From contig JANYDW010000039.1 in NCBI GenBank assembly GCA_025363455.1, positions 1 through 64,000 on the forward strand: a stretch of DNA of 64,000 bases, given 5' to 3'. The translations under genes were made by a program, and so were the position numbers. Positions 51,801 to 59,505 of this stretch are shown here, in pieces. The notes below the pieces were generated by a model. It worked only from the letters and a program-made list of their open reading frames with translations, ran no database searches and was not told where the DNA came from. Every line of letters begins with the position of its first letter. The first letter of the stretch is position 1. The DNA comes from Oleiharenicola sp. GTDB lineage: Bacteria; Verrucomicrobiota; Verrucomicrobiia; Opitutales; Opitutaceae.

Positions 51801-51994
51801 TGGGCACCGGCGCTGACTCGCGGCGTTCGCTCGGCCTGTGCGTGGTGGGCGGCCTGATGGTTTCGCAGCTGCTGACGCTCTACATCACGCCGGTCATCTA
51901 CATCTACCTAGATCGCTTGATGCACTGGCTGGCGTTCCGCAAGCGCGGGCACGTCCCGTCGCTCATGGCGGACACCCTACCGCAGGGGAAGTAA
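48818..51994 (+). CDS. RND multidrug efflux pump inner-membrane subunit (AcrB/MdtB-like)
   Basis: A 1058-residue proton-driven pump with twelve helices and two large periplasmic loops. It begins MNLPELCIRRPVMTTLL, as usual for the hydrophobe/amphiphile-efflux (HAE-1) group. Helix 4 holds ALTLSVGFVVDDAIVMLENI with the paired Asp of the proton relay, helix 6 VSLVAVFIPLMFMAGILGRL, and the C-half has GVILLIGIVKKNAIMMIDFA and the TGADSRRSLG motif. A Gly-rich tract (about residues 614-622) is notable but in a loop. Closest to MdtB/MdtC-type or MexB-type pumps; drug range not predictable. Confidence 0.95.
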   Translation: MNLPELCIRRPVMTTLLTAALCFFGVMAYRLLPVSDLPTVDFPTIVVNASLPGATPETMASAVAKVLEAQFSTIAGIDSMNSTSGTGSTQITLTFNLERDIDAAAQDVASAISAVQRRLPQDMPAPPSYRKTNPADQPILFIAVSSPTLPLSVVNEFADTLMAQRISTVDGVSQVGIFGAQKYALRVRLDPRLLASRGITLDEVRSALNAHNVNQPTGLLDGFRQAVQIQANGQLDNASQFTDIVVAYRNGAPVRLGELAEVVDSVQDARVASWFGERKDGKLDPTRSIALAVQKQPGVNTVEVARRVRALLPIFAKQLPESITLTVLRDNSEAVKASVHDVQFTLMLSIALVVMVIFVFLRSVWATIIPSVAIPMALLGTFIVMYFQGFSLDNLSLLALTLSVGFVVDDAIVMLENIVRHIEGGMTVREAALRGSREIGFTILSMTVSLVAVFIPLMFMAGILGRLLHEFAITITAAVLVSGLVSLTLTPMLCSRFLKPNVGAAHAHDMPHGRLYRWSERMFEGMHGLYKRTLYASLRHRGIVLVVAFSMFFLTAWMLYILPKGFIPTDDTGIVLVITEAAQDISYEEMSRHQQAAAAIVAERPYVKALMSAMGGGGGGGAINSTANQGRIFMTLLPRNQRPSVDKIMADLRQKLSVVPGLKAYPQVPPAIRIGGQLTKALYQFTLTGSDLRELYAAAAKLEQKFRALPMLTDVNSDLQITSPQLQVDIQRDRAATLGITPQQIEEALYSAFGTRQVSTIYTPTNQYYVIMEVAPEFQRDVSALSLIYLRSKSGKLVSLDTVASLRRSVGPLTVTHLGQMPAVTLSFNPKPGVSLGDATDAVQQAVRGEVPGTISYNFVGTAQAFNASLQGMGLLIVIAVLVIYIVLGVLYEDFVHPITILSGLPAAIFGALFTLWAFREELNILGDVGVILLIGIVKKNAIMMIDFAIAKEREQGEAFDPEKAIVEACLVRFRPIMMTTFAALAGALPIALGLGTGADSRRSLGLCVVGGLMVSQLLTLYITPVIYIYLDRLMHWLAFRKRGHVPSLMADTLPQGK

Positions 51995-52081
51995 CGGATC
52001 GGGCGGGTGGCCGGTGCTAGCTTTACGCATTCGTAATGGGAACGACACCAGACCGTGACATCGCGTGGGCAGGATCGACGG

Positions 52082-54382
52082 GTGAACCTAACACCTATCC
52101 TTCCCCGCAATCCGATTAATCCGTCCTTCCGGCTGGCCGCCGCGCTGCTCGGCACCGCGCTGCTGCTCGGCGCCGCTTCCGAGGACACCAGCGACAAGAT
52201 CCTGCGCCTCGAGGATCTCGAGATCACCACGCCGCGCAAATCGGCCCTGACCCAGGCGCTGACGGACAGCAACCTGGATGCACGCCAGCCGCATTCGGAC
52301 ATCACGATCCAGTACATCTCGAACAACGTCGCCCCGACTGCCGACTACGCCACGATCGCCAACATCGCCCCGAGCGTGGCGAACGTCGAGACCAACGGCC
52401 CCGGGTTGAGCGAGGCCAAGCACACCACGCTGCGCGGCATCGATGACGGCGGCTACAACGTCACCTTCGACGGGATCCCCTTCGGCGACTACAATTCCTA
52501 CAGCCACCACACCACGAGTTATTTTCCCGCCAAGCTGATCGGCCGGGTCAATGTCGATCGCGGGCCCGGCACCGCCAGCACCATCGGCCTCGCCACCTTT
52601 GGCGGCACGATGGAACTCTACTCCAAGGACCCGCGCACCGGAATGTCGTTCGTGCCGACCCTGAGCTTCGGCAGTTGGAACACCCAGCTCTACCACCTTG
52701 AGGGCAACACCGGGCTGCTGTCCGGCCTCAACGCCGCCTCGGCCATTGCCAGCTACCAGCGCATGACCACCGACGGCTACCGCACGAATGCCGACATGGC
52801 GCGCGACACCTACTACGTCAAATACCTGCAGCCCGTCGGCCGGAACACGGTGGTCACATTCCTGAGCAGCGTGAACAAGATCAGCTTTGGCAATCCCGGT
52901 ACGGTGACGCAGACGCAGATCGACACCTTCGGACGCAACTTCGGCCTGAAGGACGACAACGCCGCGAACAAGCTCGATCTCCTGAACCGCCGCTACAACT
53001 ACCAGGACAAGACGGCCGACTTCGAATACATCGGACTGGAAGCCCGACCTGGCAACGGCTGGAAGATCGAGAACAAGGTCTACACCTATTCCTACGACAA
53101 CAAGAGCCACGAGAAGCCGAAAGCCGGCAGCGGCGCGGCGGCGGGCCAGATGCTCGGTTCGCTCAAAGGCAACGAATACCGCACCTATGGCGACACCCTG
53201 GCGTTCTCCCGCGAGGGAGATCGGGGCACGTTCAAGGCTGGCCTCTGGTACGACGCCACGACCAATCACCGTTACACCTATGGCGTCAATTACGACACCA
53301 CCGGCGCCGATGCGATCGACCTGACCGCGACGGCGCTCTACAAGGCCGCCGCGCCCGGCGGCAATCCCGCCACCCTGGCGGGTGCGGCGGGCTACGACTA
53401 CAAGTACCTGCTGGTGGACAAGGACACCTCGTTCCAACCATTTGCGGAATACCAATGGAAGGTGACGAATGATTTCAACCTCAACGCCGGCGTGAAATAC
53501 ATCAAGTTCAGCCGCGATTTCAACGCGACGGTCAACCAGACCTCCGGCCGCCAGGCCCTCATCGCGACCCGCTCCGACTCGAAGGTCACGCCTTCCCTGA
53601 CCGCCCACTATGTGATCGAGAGGGACTGGTCGGTCTACGCCCAGTGGGCGCAGGGCCAGATGGCCCTGTCCGAGGGCAATTCCTTCTACGTCGACAACGC
53701 CAACCTCGGAAACATCAACGTCAAGCCCCAGCTCTCGACCAACTATCAGGTCGGCACCGTGTTCAAGCACGACCGCTTCAACGCGGCCGCGGATGTCTAC
53801 TACGTTGACTTTAAGAACTACGCCTACAGCGGACCTGCTGATGCCTCCGGCGACCCGATTTATTACGGCGTGGCCAAGGGAGCCTACTACCGGGGCCTCG
53901 AGGCCGAGGCCACGTATTATCTCGGCAGCGGCGTCAGCGCCTACGGCAACGGCTCGATCAACCAGGCGGTCTTCAAGGGCTCCAAGCTGGCCGTACCCAC
54001 CGTGCCCGATACCACCGCCGCGCTCGGCCTCGTGTTCGATCACGCCGGCTTTTTCGGCTCTCTCACGGAGAAATACGTCGGCAAATGGAAAGTCTACAAC
54101 ACCATCGCCAATCCCGATCTCCCAGGCGCGGGCGCGTCGCGGGCGGCCAACAGCCAGAGCTACTGGCTGGGCGACCTGTCCATCGGCTATGGCCAGAAGA
54201 TCGGCAACGGGCAGGGTTTCTTCCGCAGCTTCAAAGCCCGCCTGCAGGTGAGCAATATCTTCGACAAAAAAGTACAGGTGCTGGACGGCGTCGATGCCGT
54301 CGCGGCCAATGCCTACGCGAAGGACGTCTTCAACGTCCTGCCGGTGCGCAACTACTTCCTGACGGTCTCCGCCGAATTTTAA
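52082..54382 (+). CDS. TonB-dependent outer-membrane receptor
   Basis: A 766-residue outer-membrane receptor. After a signal peptide (FRLAAALLGTALLLGAA) there is a plug domain with PLSEAKHTTLRGIDDGGYNVTFDG-type sequence (about 75-175) and a long 22-strand-like barrel that ends in Phe (YFLTVSAEF), the classical outer-membrane signature. A conserved NIFDKKV stretch precedes the last strands. GTG at 52082 is preferred to an upstream GTG because it leaves a normal signal peptide. The ligand is unknown. The next gene, a secreted acid phosphatase, lies 12 bases downstream, so a phosphorylated ligand is possible. Confidence 0.88.
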   Translation: MNLTPILPRNPINPSFRLAAALLGTALLLGAASEDTSDKILRLEDLEITTPRKSALTQALTDSNLDARQPHSDITIQYISNNVAPTADYATIANIAPSVANVETNGPGLSEAKHTTLRGIDDGGYNVTFDGIPFGDYNSYSHHTTSYFPAKLIGRVNVDRGPGTASTIGLATFGGTMELYSKDPRTGMSFVPTLSFGSWNTQLYHLEGNTGLLSGLNAASAIASYQRMTTDGYRTNADMARDTYYVKYLQPVGRNTVVTFLSSVNKISFGNPGTVTQTQIDTFGRNFGLKDDNAANKLDLLNRRYNYQDKTADFEYIGLEARPGNGWKIENKVYTYSYDNKSHEKPKAGSGAAAGQMLGSLKGNEYRTYGDTLAFSREGDRGTFKAGLWYDATTNHRYTYGVNYDTTGADAIDLTATALYKAAAPGGNPATLAGAAGYDYKYLLVDKDTSFQPFAEYQWKVTNDFNLNAGVKYIKFSRDFNATVNQTSGRQALIATRSDSKVTPSLTAHYVIERDWSVYAQWAQGQMALSEGNSFYVDNANLGNINVKPQLSTNYQVGTVFKHDRFNAAADVYYVDFKNYAYSGPADASGDPIYYGVAKGAYYRGLEAEATYYLGSGVSAYGNGSINQAVFKGSKLAVPTVPDTTAALGLVFDHAGFFGSLTEKYVGKWKVYNTIANPDLPGAGASRAANSQSYWLGDLSIGYGQKIGNGQGFFRSFKARLQVSNIFDKKVQVLDGVDAVAANAYAKDVFNVLPVRNYFLTVSAEF

Positions 54383-54394
54383 TCCGCTGGCTCC

Positions 54395-55132
54395 ATGAAA
54401 ACAAAAATGCGCTCCGTATTCATGCTGATGGTCCTGGCGGCGGCCGGCGCCTCCGGTCTGTTCGCGGGCTATCTCCCGCCGGGCACCCCCGACACCATGG
54501 CTCTGCTGGCACCCCCACCGGCGGCGGGGTCGGCCGAGGCCAAGGCCGACTTGGAAAACACCTTTGTGATCCACGGTTCAGCCACCCCGGCGGAACTCGC
54601 CCTCGCGAGGGACGAAAACAAGCTGACGATCTTCCATTTCGCCCCGGTCATCGGAGTCTGGTTAGTGCCGGGCAAATTCCCCAAGACCGAGGCGTTGTTC
54701 AAGGCCGTCGAGGCCGAGGCCAAGGCCGCGACGGACGGCGCCAAGAAATTCTACCAGCGGCCGCGCCCCTACCACCTCGAGCCGGCGCGCTTTCCGCATT
54801 CCGTCGAGCATGAGGATCCGACGCATTACAGCTACCCGAGTGGACATTCGACGCGCGGCACGGTCTTTGCCTTCCTGCTGGCCGAGTTGTTCCCCGACAA
54901 GCGCGAAGCGATTCTGGCCAAGGGCCGCGAGGCTGGCTGGCTGCGGGTGCAGGGCGGGGTGCACTTCCCGACCGACGTCTATGCCGGCCGCGTGCTCGGC
55001 CAGGAACTGGCCCGAGATTTCCTGCACAGCCCGGAATTCCAAGCTGACCTGATGGCGGCCAAGGCCGAGCTGGCCACCGCGACGAAACCGCCCGCAACCC
55101 TCGCGGAGGTCAGCCCAGCGCCAGCGCGATGA
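54395..55132 (+). CDS. Class A acid phosphatase (PAP2 superfamily)
   Basis: A 245-residue secreted phosphatase. A signal peptide (SVFMLMVLAAAGASGLFAGY) is followed by the PAP2/vanadium-haloperoxidase signature: KKFYQRPRPY, YPSGHSTRG and GVHFPTDVYAGR, with the His and Arg residues of the active site. This layout is that of PhoN-like class A nonspecific acid phosphatases. It follows the TonB receptor closely on the same strand. Its 3' end overlaps the convergent EamA gene by 23 bases. Confidence 0.9.
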   Translation: MKTKMRSVFMLMVLAAAGASGLFAGYLPPGTPDTMALLAPPPAAGSAEAKADLENTFVIHGSATPAELALARDENKLTIFHFAPVIGVWLVPGKFPKTEALFKAVEAEAKAATDGAKKFYQRPRPYHLEPARFPHSVEHEDPTHYSYPSGHSTRGTVFAFLLAELFPDKREAILAKGREAGWLRVQGGVHFPTDVYAGRVLGQELARDFLHSPEFQADLMAAKAELATATKPPATLAEVSPAPAR

Positions 55133-55976
55133 TGCCGGCCACCATGCCGCCCGCTGCGAGCAGGCGGCGCGGGGCATCGGCCTCCTTGAGCAATTGCACG
55201 CCGAAAAAGGCACCGATAACGATGCTGATCTCCCGAGCTGGAGCGATGTAGCTGACGGGCGTGAAGGCCATCGCGGTGAGGATGAGCACATAGGCGATGG
55301 GGCTGAGCACGCCAACGATCGCGGCCTTCCCGCGATGCTCGCGCCAAGCTTGCGCGACTTCGCGGCGCCGCACCCAGGCGAAAGGGGTCAGCACGCAGAA
55401 AATGACCAGCTGAGTGCCGCCGTCGTAGAGCACGGGTGGCAGGTGCAGGCGCGACACGGCCTGGCGGTCCCATACTGTGTAGGTGGCCACGCAGGTGCCG
55501 CAGGCCAGGCCGAACCAGACGCCCTGCCGCAGATGGGCGCGGTCGGCGTGCAGCAGGGCGGTGCCACCGGTGAGGTAAAAGATGCACGCCACGATGATGC
55601 CGCTCCCGGCCAGGGCGAGTGCGGTGGGACGTTCGCCGAACAGGGCGATGGCGGCAAGGGTGGCCAACAGGGGCGCGGTGCCGCGCGTCAGCGGATAGAC
55701 CAGGGAGAAGTCGCCGTGCCGGTAGGCGCGCTGGAGCAGGAGCGAGTAGGCGGTTTTCAGGCAACCACTGCCGAGGACAATCCACCAGATCCCGGCCGGC
55801 AGCACCGGTTGCCACCACAGCCAATAGGTGGTGCCCGCCAGCACGTAGAACCCGAGCGCGATAGTGCTGGAGACCCAGACAAAGGGCAGGCCGCCGCCCG
55901 CCCGCTTCGCGGCGAAGTTCCACGTCGCGTGGATGAACGCGGCGACGAGGACCAGGATGAGGGCGAGCGGAGTCAT
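55110..55976 (-). CDS. EamA/DMT family transporter
   Basis: A 288-residue ten-helix transporter of the drug/metabolite transporter superfamily. N-terminal FIHATWNFAAKRAGG, GDFSLVYPLTRGTAPLLATL and the C-half equivalent SYIAPAREISIVIGAFFGV are typical of EamA domains. It probably exports a metabolite; none can be named from sequence. It is convergent with the acid phosphatase gene and starts next to an intergenic palindrome shared with the MATE gene. Confidence 0.9.
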   Translation of the reverse strand: MTPLALILVLVAAFIHATWNFAAKRAGGGLPFVWVSSTIALGFYVLAGTTYWLWWQPVLPAGIWWIVLGSGCLKTAYSLLLQRAYRHGDFSLVYPLTRGTAPLLATLAAIALFGERPTALALAGSGIIVACIFYLTGGTALLHADRAHLRQGVWFGLACGTCVATYTVWDRQAVSRLHLPPVLYDGGTQLVIFCVLTPFAWVRRREVAQAWREHRGKAAIVGVLSPIAYVLILTAMAFTPVSYIAPAREISIVIGAFFGVQLLKEADAPRRLLAAGGMVAGIIALALG

Positions 55977-55988
55977 GACAGAGCCTTA

Positions 55989-56073
55989 TTAACCACAGAG
56001 GCACAGAGACACGGAGCAGGAATTAGCTTCAAACCAAAACCATTCTCTGTGACCTCTGTGTCTCTGTGGTTAA
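55989..56073. repeat. Palindromic repeat TTAACCACAGAGG...CTCTGTGGTTAA
   Basis: Left arm TTAACCACAGAGGCACAGAG and right arm ending CTCTGTGTCTCTGTGGTTAA pair over about 28 bases around a 30-base centre. A related half (CCGTGTCTCTGTGGTTCACA) lies near 23720. The right end holds the probable GTG start of the MATE gene. Confidence 0.85.
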
Positions 56074-57385
56074 ACTGACCGATGTATCCCGCGAACTGCG
56101 CCTGACCCTGGCGCTGGCCCTGCCCATGATCGTGGGGCAGGTGAGCCAGATGCTGATCGGCCTGTCCGACAATGCCTTCATTGGACGCGTGGGCACGGTG
56201 GAGCTGGCGGCGGCGGCGTTCACGCACGGCATCTTCGGCCTGTTCTATATCGTCGGCATCGGGCTGCTGCTGCCGGTGGGCGTGTTCACCGCGCGCGACC
56301 ACGGGGCGGGAGATGAGGCCGGCTGCGCGGCCTGGCTCCGGCACGGCCGCGCGATGTCATTAGTGGTTGGCATCGGGGCCATGGTGGTGTTGGCGGGGCT
56401 TTCGACGCAACTGCACCGCTTCGGCCAGCCCGCGGAGGTCGTGGCGGTGATGAAGCCGTTTTTCCTGCTGATCGCCGCGTCGCTCATCCCGACGCTCTAT
56501 TTCCAGGTGCAACGGCAGTATCTCGACGCGATGGGCCGGCCGTGGGTGGGCACGAGCATCATGCTGGCCGACATCGCCCTGAACGCGCTGCTCAACTGGG
56601 TGTTCATCTGGGGCCACCTCGGGGCGCCGGCGCTCGGCCTGACGGGTTCGGGCGTGGCGACCTTGCTGGCACGCTCGGCGGCAGTCGGGTTTATCGCGCT
56701 CTGGCTGCGGCGGGAGAGGAGTGCCGGGGGCGGGCTCGAGCGGGCGCGGTTCCGCGCGATGCTGGAGATGGGCGTGCCGGCGGGCGGGAGCCTGCTGTTC
56801 GAGTCGGGGGCGTTTGCCGCGGCGGCGCTGATGATGGGCTGGCTGGGGGCGACGGCACTGGCAGCCCACCAGATCGCGCTCAGTTGCGCGGCGCTCACCT
56901 TCATGGTGCCGCTCGGGCTGTCGATGGCGGCGAGCATCCGCATCAGCAAAGCGCTCGGGGGCGGCCGGGCCGAGACCCTGCGGGCGATCGGGTTTGGCGT
57001 GCTGGGCCTGTCGGGCGTAATCATGCTAAGCTTTGCCGGGGTGTTCATGACCGCCGGGACGCTGCTGGCGCGGGGCTTCACGGAGGATCCGGCGGTGATC
57101 ACGCTGGCGGCGCAGCTGCTCGGCGTGGCGGCGCTGTTTCAGTTGTTTGACGGCACCCAGGTGGTCGCTGCGGGCGCGCTGCGCGGCCTCACCGACGTGA
57201 AGGTGCCGACGGTCATCACCTTCATCGCCTACTGGCTGGTGTCGCTGCCGCTGGGCTATGGGCTGGCCTTTCACACCGGGCTGGGCCCGCGCGGCGTTTG
57301 GATCGGCCTGGCGAGCGGCCTGGCCTGCGCGGCCGTGCTGCTGGCCGGGCGGTTCGTGCGCAAGTCAGCCCCGGGGTCTTTTTAG
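56066..57385 (+). CDS. MATE family efflux transporter
   Basis: A 439-residue twelve-helix multidrug and toxic compound extrusion transporter. The two halves are visible: LALPMIVGQVSQMLIGLSDNAFIG with a helix 1 like NorM, and later LEMGVPAGGSLLFESGAFAAAALMMGWLG. The start is the GTG at 56066, which lies inside a palindromic repeat; no better start lies between it and the first helix. A GATGTATCC ATG further in is out of frame. Substrate unknown. Confidence 0.88.
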   Translation: MVKLTDVSRELRLTLALALPMIVGQVSQMLIGLSDNAFIGRVGTVELAAAAFTHGIFGLFYIVGIGLLLPVGVFTARDHGAGDEAGCAAWLRHGRAMSLVVGIGAMVVLAGLSTQLHRFGQPAEVVAVMKPFFLLIAASLIPTLYFQVQRQYLDAMGRPWVGTSIMLADIALNALLNWVFIWGHLGAPALGLTGSGVATLLARSAAVGFIALWLRRERSAGGGLERARFRAMLEMGVPAGGSLLFESGAFAAAALMMGWLGATALAAHQIALSCAALTFMVPLGLSMAASIRISKALGGGRAETLRAIGFGVLGLSGVIMLSFAGVFMTAGTLLARGFTEDPAVITLAAQLLGVAALFQLFDGTQVVAAGALRGLTDVKVPTVITFIAYWLVSLPLGYGLAFHTGLGPRGVWIGLASGLACAAVLLAGRFVRKSAPGSF

Positions 57386-57394
57386 TCTATGAAA

Positions 57395-57664
57395 CTACAA
57401 ACCGGTCAGGCGGGATTTTAACTCGTACGCATCCAGACCAGCGATACGCACGACCTTTTGTCGAGACTTGTCGCCCCGCAGGAGGCAGACGCTGCGACGC
57501 GGCACGCCGAGTTTCCCTGCAAGGAAGGCGAGCAACTCATCGTTGGCGCGGCCCGCGAGCGCGGGTGCGTGGACCTTGACCTTCAGCGCCGGGCCGAGCC
57601 AGCCCACGATCTCGTTGCGGGGCGCGTTGGGGATGATCTTCAGTTCGAGGGTGCAGCCGGGCAT
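57395..57664 (-). CDS. DUF167 family protein (YggU-like)
   Basis: An 89-residue protein of the DUF167 family of unknown function. Signature segments are LELKIIPNAPRNEIVGW, LKVKVHAPALAGRANDELL and SVCLLRGDKSRQKVVRIAGL. ATG at 57664 gives MPGCTLELKI, the usual start. The in-frame stretch further upstream is low-complexity Leu/Phe/Arg sequence from the polypurine palindrome and was not included. It lies downstream of the PLP enzyme gene with the palindrome between. Confidence 0.9.
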   Translation of the reverse strand: MPGCTLELKIIPNAPRNEIVGWLGPALKVKVHAPALAGRANDELLAFLAGKLGVPRRSVCLLRGDKSRQKVVRIAGLDAYELKSRLTGL

Positions 57665-57673
57665 GGAGGCGAA

Positions 57674-57751
57674 TCTTTCTCGTTCTCGTAATCGTTCTCC
57701 GCATCTCGACGTTTTGAGAAAGAGAAAGAGAAGGAGTAAGAGAACGAGAAT
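57674..57751. repeat. Polypyrimidine/polypurine inverted repeat
   Basis: A pyrimidine-rich arm (TCTTTCTCGTTCTCG at 57675) and a purine-rich arm (to AGAGAACGAGAAT at 57751) can pair imperfectly around GACGTTTTGAG. It lies between the DUF167 and PLP-enzyme genes, both on the minus strand. Confidence 0.8.
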
Positions 57752-57756
57752 GATTT

Positions 57757-59328
57757 TCAACCCAGCGCTTCGCCCAGTGTGGCGATGATGTCCTCCACCG
57801 GCTCAATGCCGACGCACAAACGGAGCAGGTCGGGATCGAGCTTGCTGGCGGCCAGCTCAGCCAGGCCGGCGGGCGTCGTCACGAGATCGTAGTGCGCGAG
57901 ATACATGAAGGGGCAGATCAGCGTGGTCTTCATGCCGAAGCTCGGGCCCTTGGGCAGGCGGAGGCGGTCGTAGAATTTCTCCAGCGCGCCCGGCTGGCGG
58001 AGGGTGAAGGTGATCATGCCGCCGGTGGAGTCGGGCGTGCGAGCGAGTTTCAGGTAGTTGGCCTTGCTGCCGGCCTGCAGCGCCCAGAACACGTCCTTCA
58101 CGGCGGGATGCTTTTCGAGGAAGGCGACAACCTTGGGCGTGGCGGCGTTAATCTGGGCCAGTACAGCCGGGGTGTGACCGATCTGGCAAGCGAGGCGGGC
58201 GGCGTCGCGAGCATACAGCGGCTCGACGCCGGCGGAAATACCGGAGCGCAGCGCGGCGGCGTCCGGGCCGGCGGGATTCACGACGACGAGCCCGGCGGTG
58301 AGATCCCCCTCGCTGGCGGTGTATTTCGTCAGGCTGCTGACGACAAGGTCGGCATGCGGCAGGACGTTGAGGCTGAAGACCGAGCTCATTGACGGATCGA
58401 CGAGCAGCCGGGCGCCGTGGGTGCGGCAGAGAGTGGCGATCGCGGCCAGGTCTGGCGTCTGGATGAGCGGGTTGGTCGGTACCTCGGCCACGACGCCGGC
58501 GATGCGCGCGCCGTGCGCAGTGAAAATGCGCGTCAGCCCATCGAGATCGGCCACGTCGCGGATATAGACGTAGTCGGCGGGCTTCGGGGTGAATTTTTGC
58601 AGGATGGCGATGGTGTCCAGGTAGAGCCAGCCGAGCTGGAGCCAGACGGTGCGACCGAGCGGGGCTTGGAGGGCGGCGACGGTGCGGAACGCGGCGTGCA
58701 TCGCGCTCATGCCGCAATTGGCGAGGATGAGGTCGGCGTCGGCGGTGCCGGGCAGCACGGGGCGGAGCTGGCGGCGGATCTCTGCGCTGGCGTCACCCTT
58801 GAACACGTCTTCCGGGTGCGGGGCGGGCAGGAGCTTGAGTGCGACGAGGTGGTCCTCGGCCTCGCGCGAGGAGAGAAAGCCGCCGATGTTCTGGAGATAG
58901 ACCTTTGTGAGGGCGTAGGTCTCCGGCGACTCGGGATGTGATACGCCGACCAGCCCGTGGGTGGTGAAGAGCTCGGGCCGGCGGGCCGCACCCAGATGCG
59001 CGCAGAGTCCCCGGGCCATGGCCGCGGACGAGGTCAGCCAGAGCGTGCGGCCGAAGAGGGCGGGCGTGGCGGCGGTGAAGTGCGCGACGAGTTTTTTGGC
59101 GAAGGGGTGGACGACGAAACGTGGGTAACCGTTGGTGAGCTGGCGGACGATCTCCGGGTCCTTTTCCTCGTAGCCCCGGACGGCGCGCATCGTGGGCAGG
59201 CTGCACGACACGGCATGCGGGCTGGCCGGGATCGATTGCCCGAGGGGCAGGGGAGGGAAGGCGGAAGGATTCAAGGAGACACGAGGATTTATGCGCCTGG
59301 CGCGGATGACAACCATGGAGCGCGCCAT
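57757..59328 (-). CDS. PLP-dependent Cys/Met metabolism enzyme (cystathionine gamma-synthase-like)
   Basis: A PLP enzyme of about 520 residues of the trans-sulfuration family. Landmarks are LGQSIPASPHAVSCSLPT, GYPRFVVHPF, the phosphate-binding NCGMSAMHA stretch, EVPTNPLIQTPDL, LVDPSMSSVF and the cofactor lysine region VVSSLTKYTASEGDLTAG. The N-terminal SIP-x-x-PHAVS-x-SLP form is that of the group often annotated cystathionine gamma-synthase-like. Start is one of two Met codons (59328 or 59316); the frame upstream runs into a palindrome and is not coding. Possible role in methionine or cysteine metabolism; exact reaction unproven. Confidence 0.85.
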   Translation of the reverse strand: MARSMVVIRARRINPRVSLNPSAFPPLPLGQSIPASPHAVSCSLPTMRAVRGYEEKDPEIVRQLTNGYPRFVVHPFAKKLVAHFTAATPALFGRTLWLTSSAAMARGLCAHLGAARRPELFTTHGLVGVSHPESPETYALTKVYLQNIGGFLSSREAEDHLVALKLLPAPHPEDVFKGDASAEIRRQLRPVLPGTADADLILANCGMSAMHAAFRTVAALQAPLGRTVWLQLGWLYLDTIAILQKFTPKPADYVYIRDVADLDGLTRIFTAHGARIAGVVAEVPTNPLIQTPDLAAIATLCRTHGARLLVDPSMSSVFSLNVLPHADLVVSSLTKYTASEGDLTAGLVVVNPAGPDAAALRSGISAGVEPLYARDAARLACQIGHTPAVLAQINAATPKVVAFLEKHPAVKDVFWALQAGSKANYLKLARTPDSTGGMITFTLRQPGALEKFYDRLRLPKGPSFGMKTTLICPFMYLAHYDLVTTPAGLAELAASKLDPDLLRLCVGIEPVEDIIATLGEALG

Positions 59329-59343
59329 ATGGGCGGTACAGTA

Positions 59344-59428
59344 AGTTGGTATTTTGTCGTTGGTAGTTGGGAAGACTCGTGACCGTGAATGATGAGGTTT
59401 ACCAAATACCAATTACTAACTACCAACT
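59344..59428. repeat. Palindrome TTGGTAGTTGG...CCAACTACC
   Basis: Arms of 27 bases (59344-59370 and 59402-59428) pair with about five mismatches. AT-rich compared with surroundings. It lies in the divergent region between the PLP enzyme and exonuclease III genes. Confidence 0.85.
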
Positions 59429-59505
59429 ACTAGCCGAATCTGCGCGCTCGGCCTTCGCGAAGAATTGAGTTTGCCGCGGCGTCCCGATTTGCCCGAAGTA
59501 ATCCC

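Noticed and set aside
52088-54574. Minus-strand frame of 828 residues
   Set aside because: Antisense to the TonB receptor, without motif or signal; typical codon-bias shadow.
59329-59412. Longer N-terminus for the PLP enzyme
   Set aside because: The extra codons come from the AT-rich palindrome and show no family similarity.
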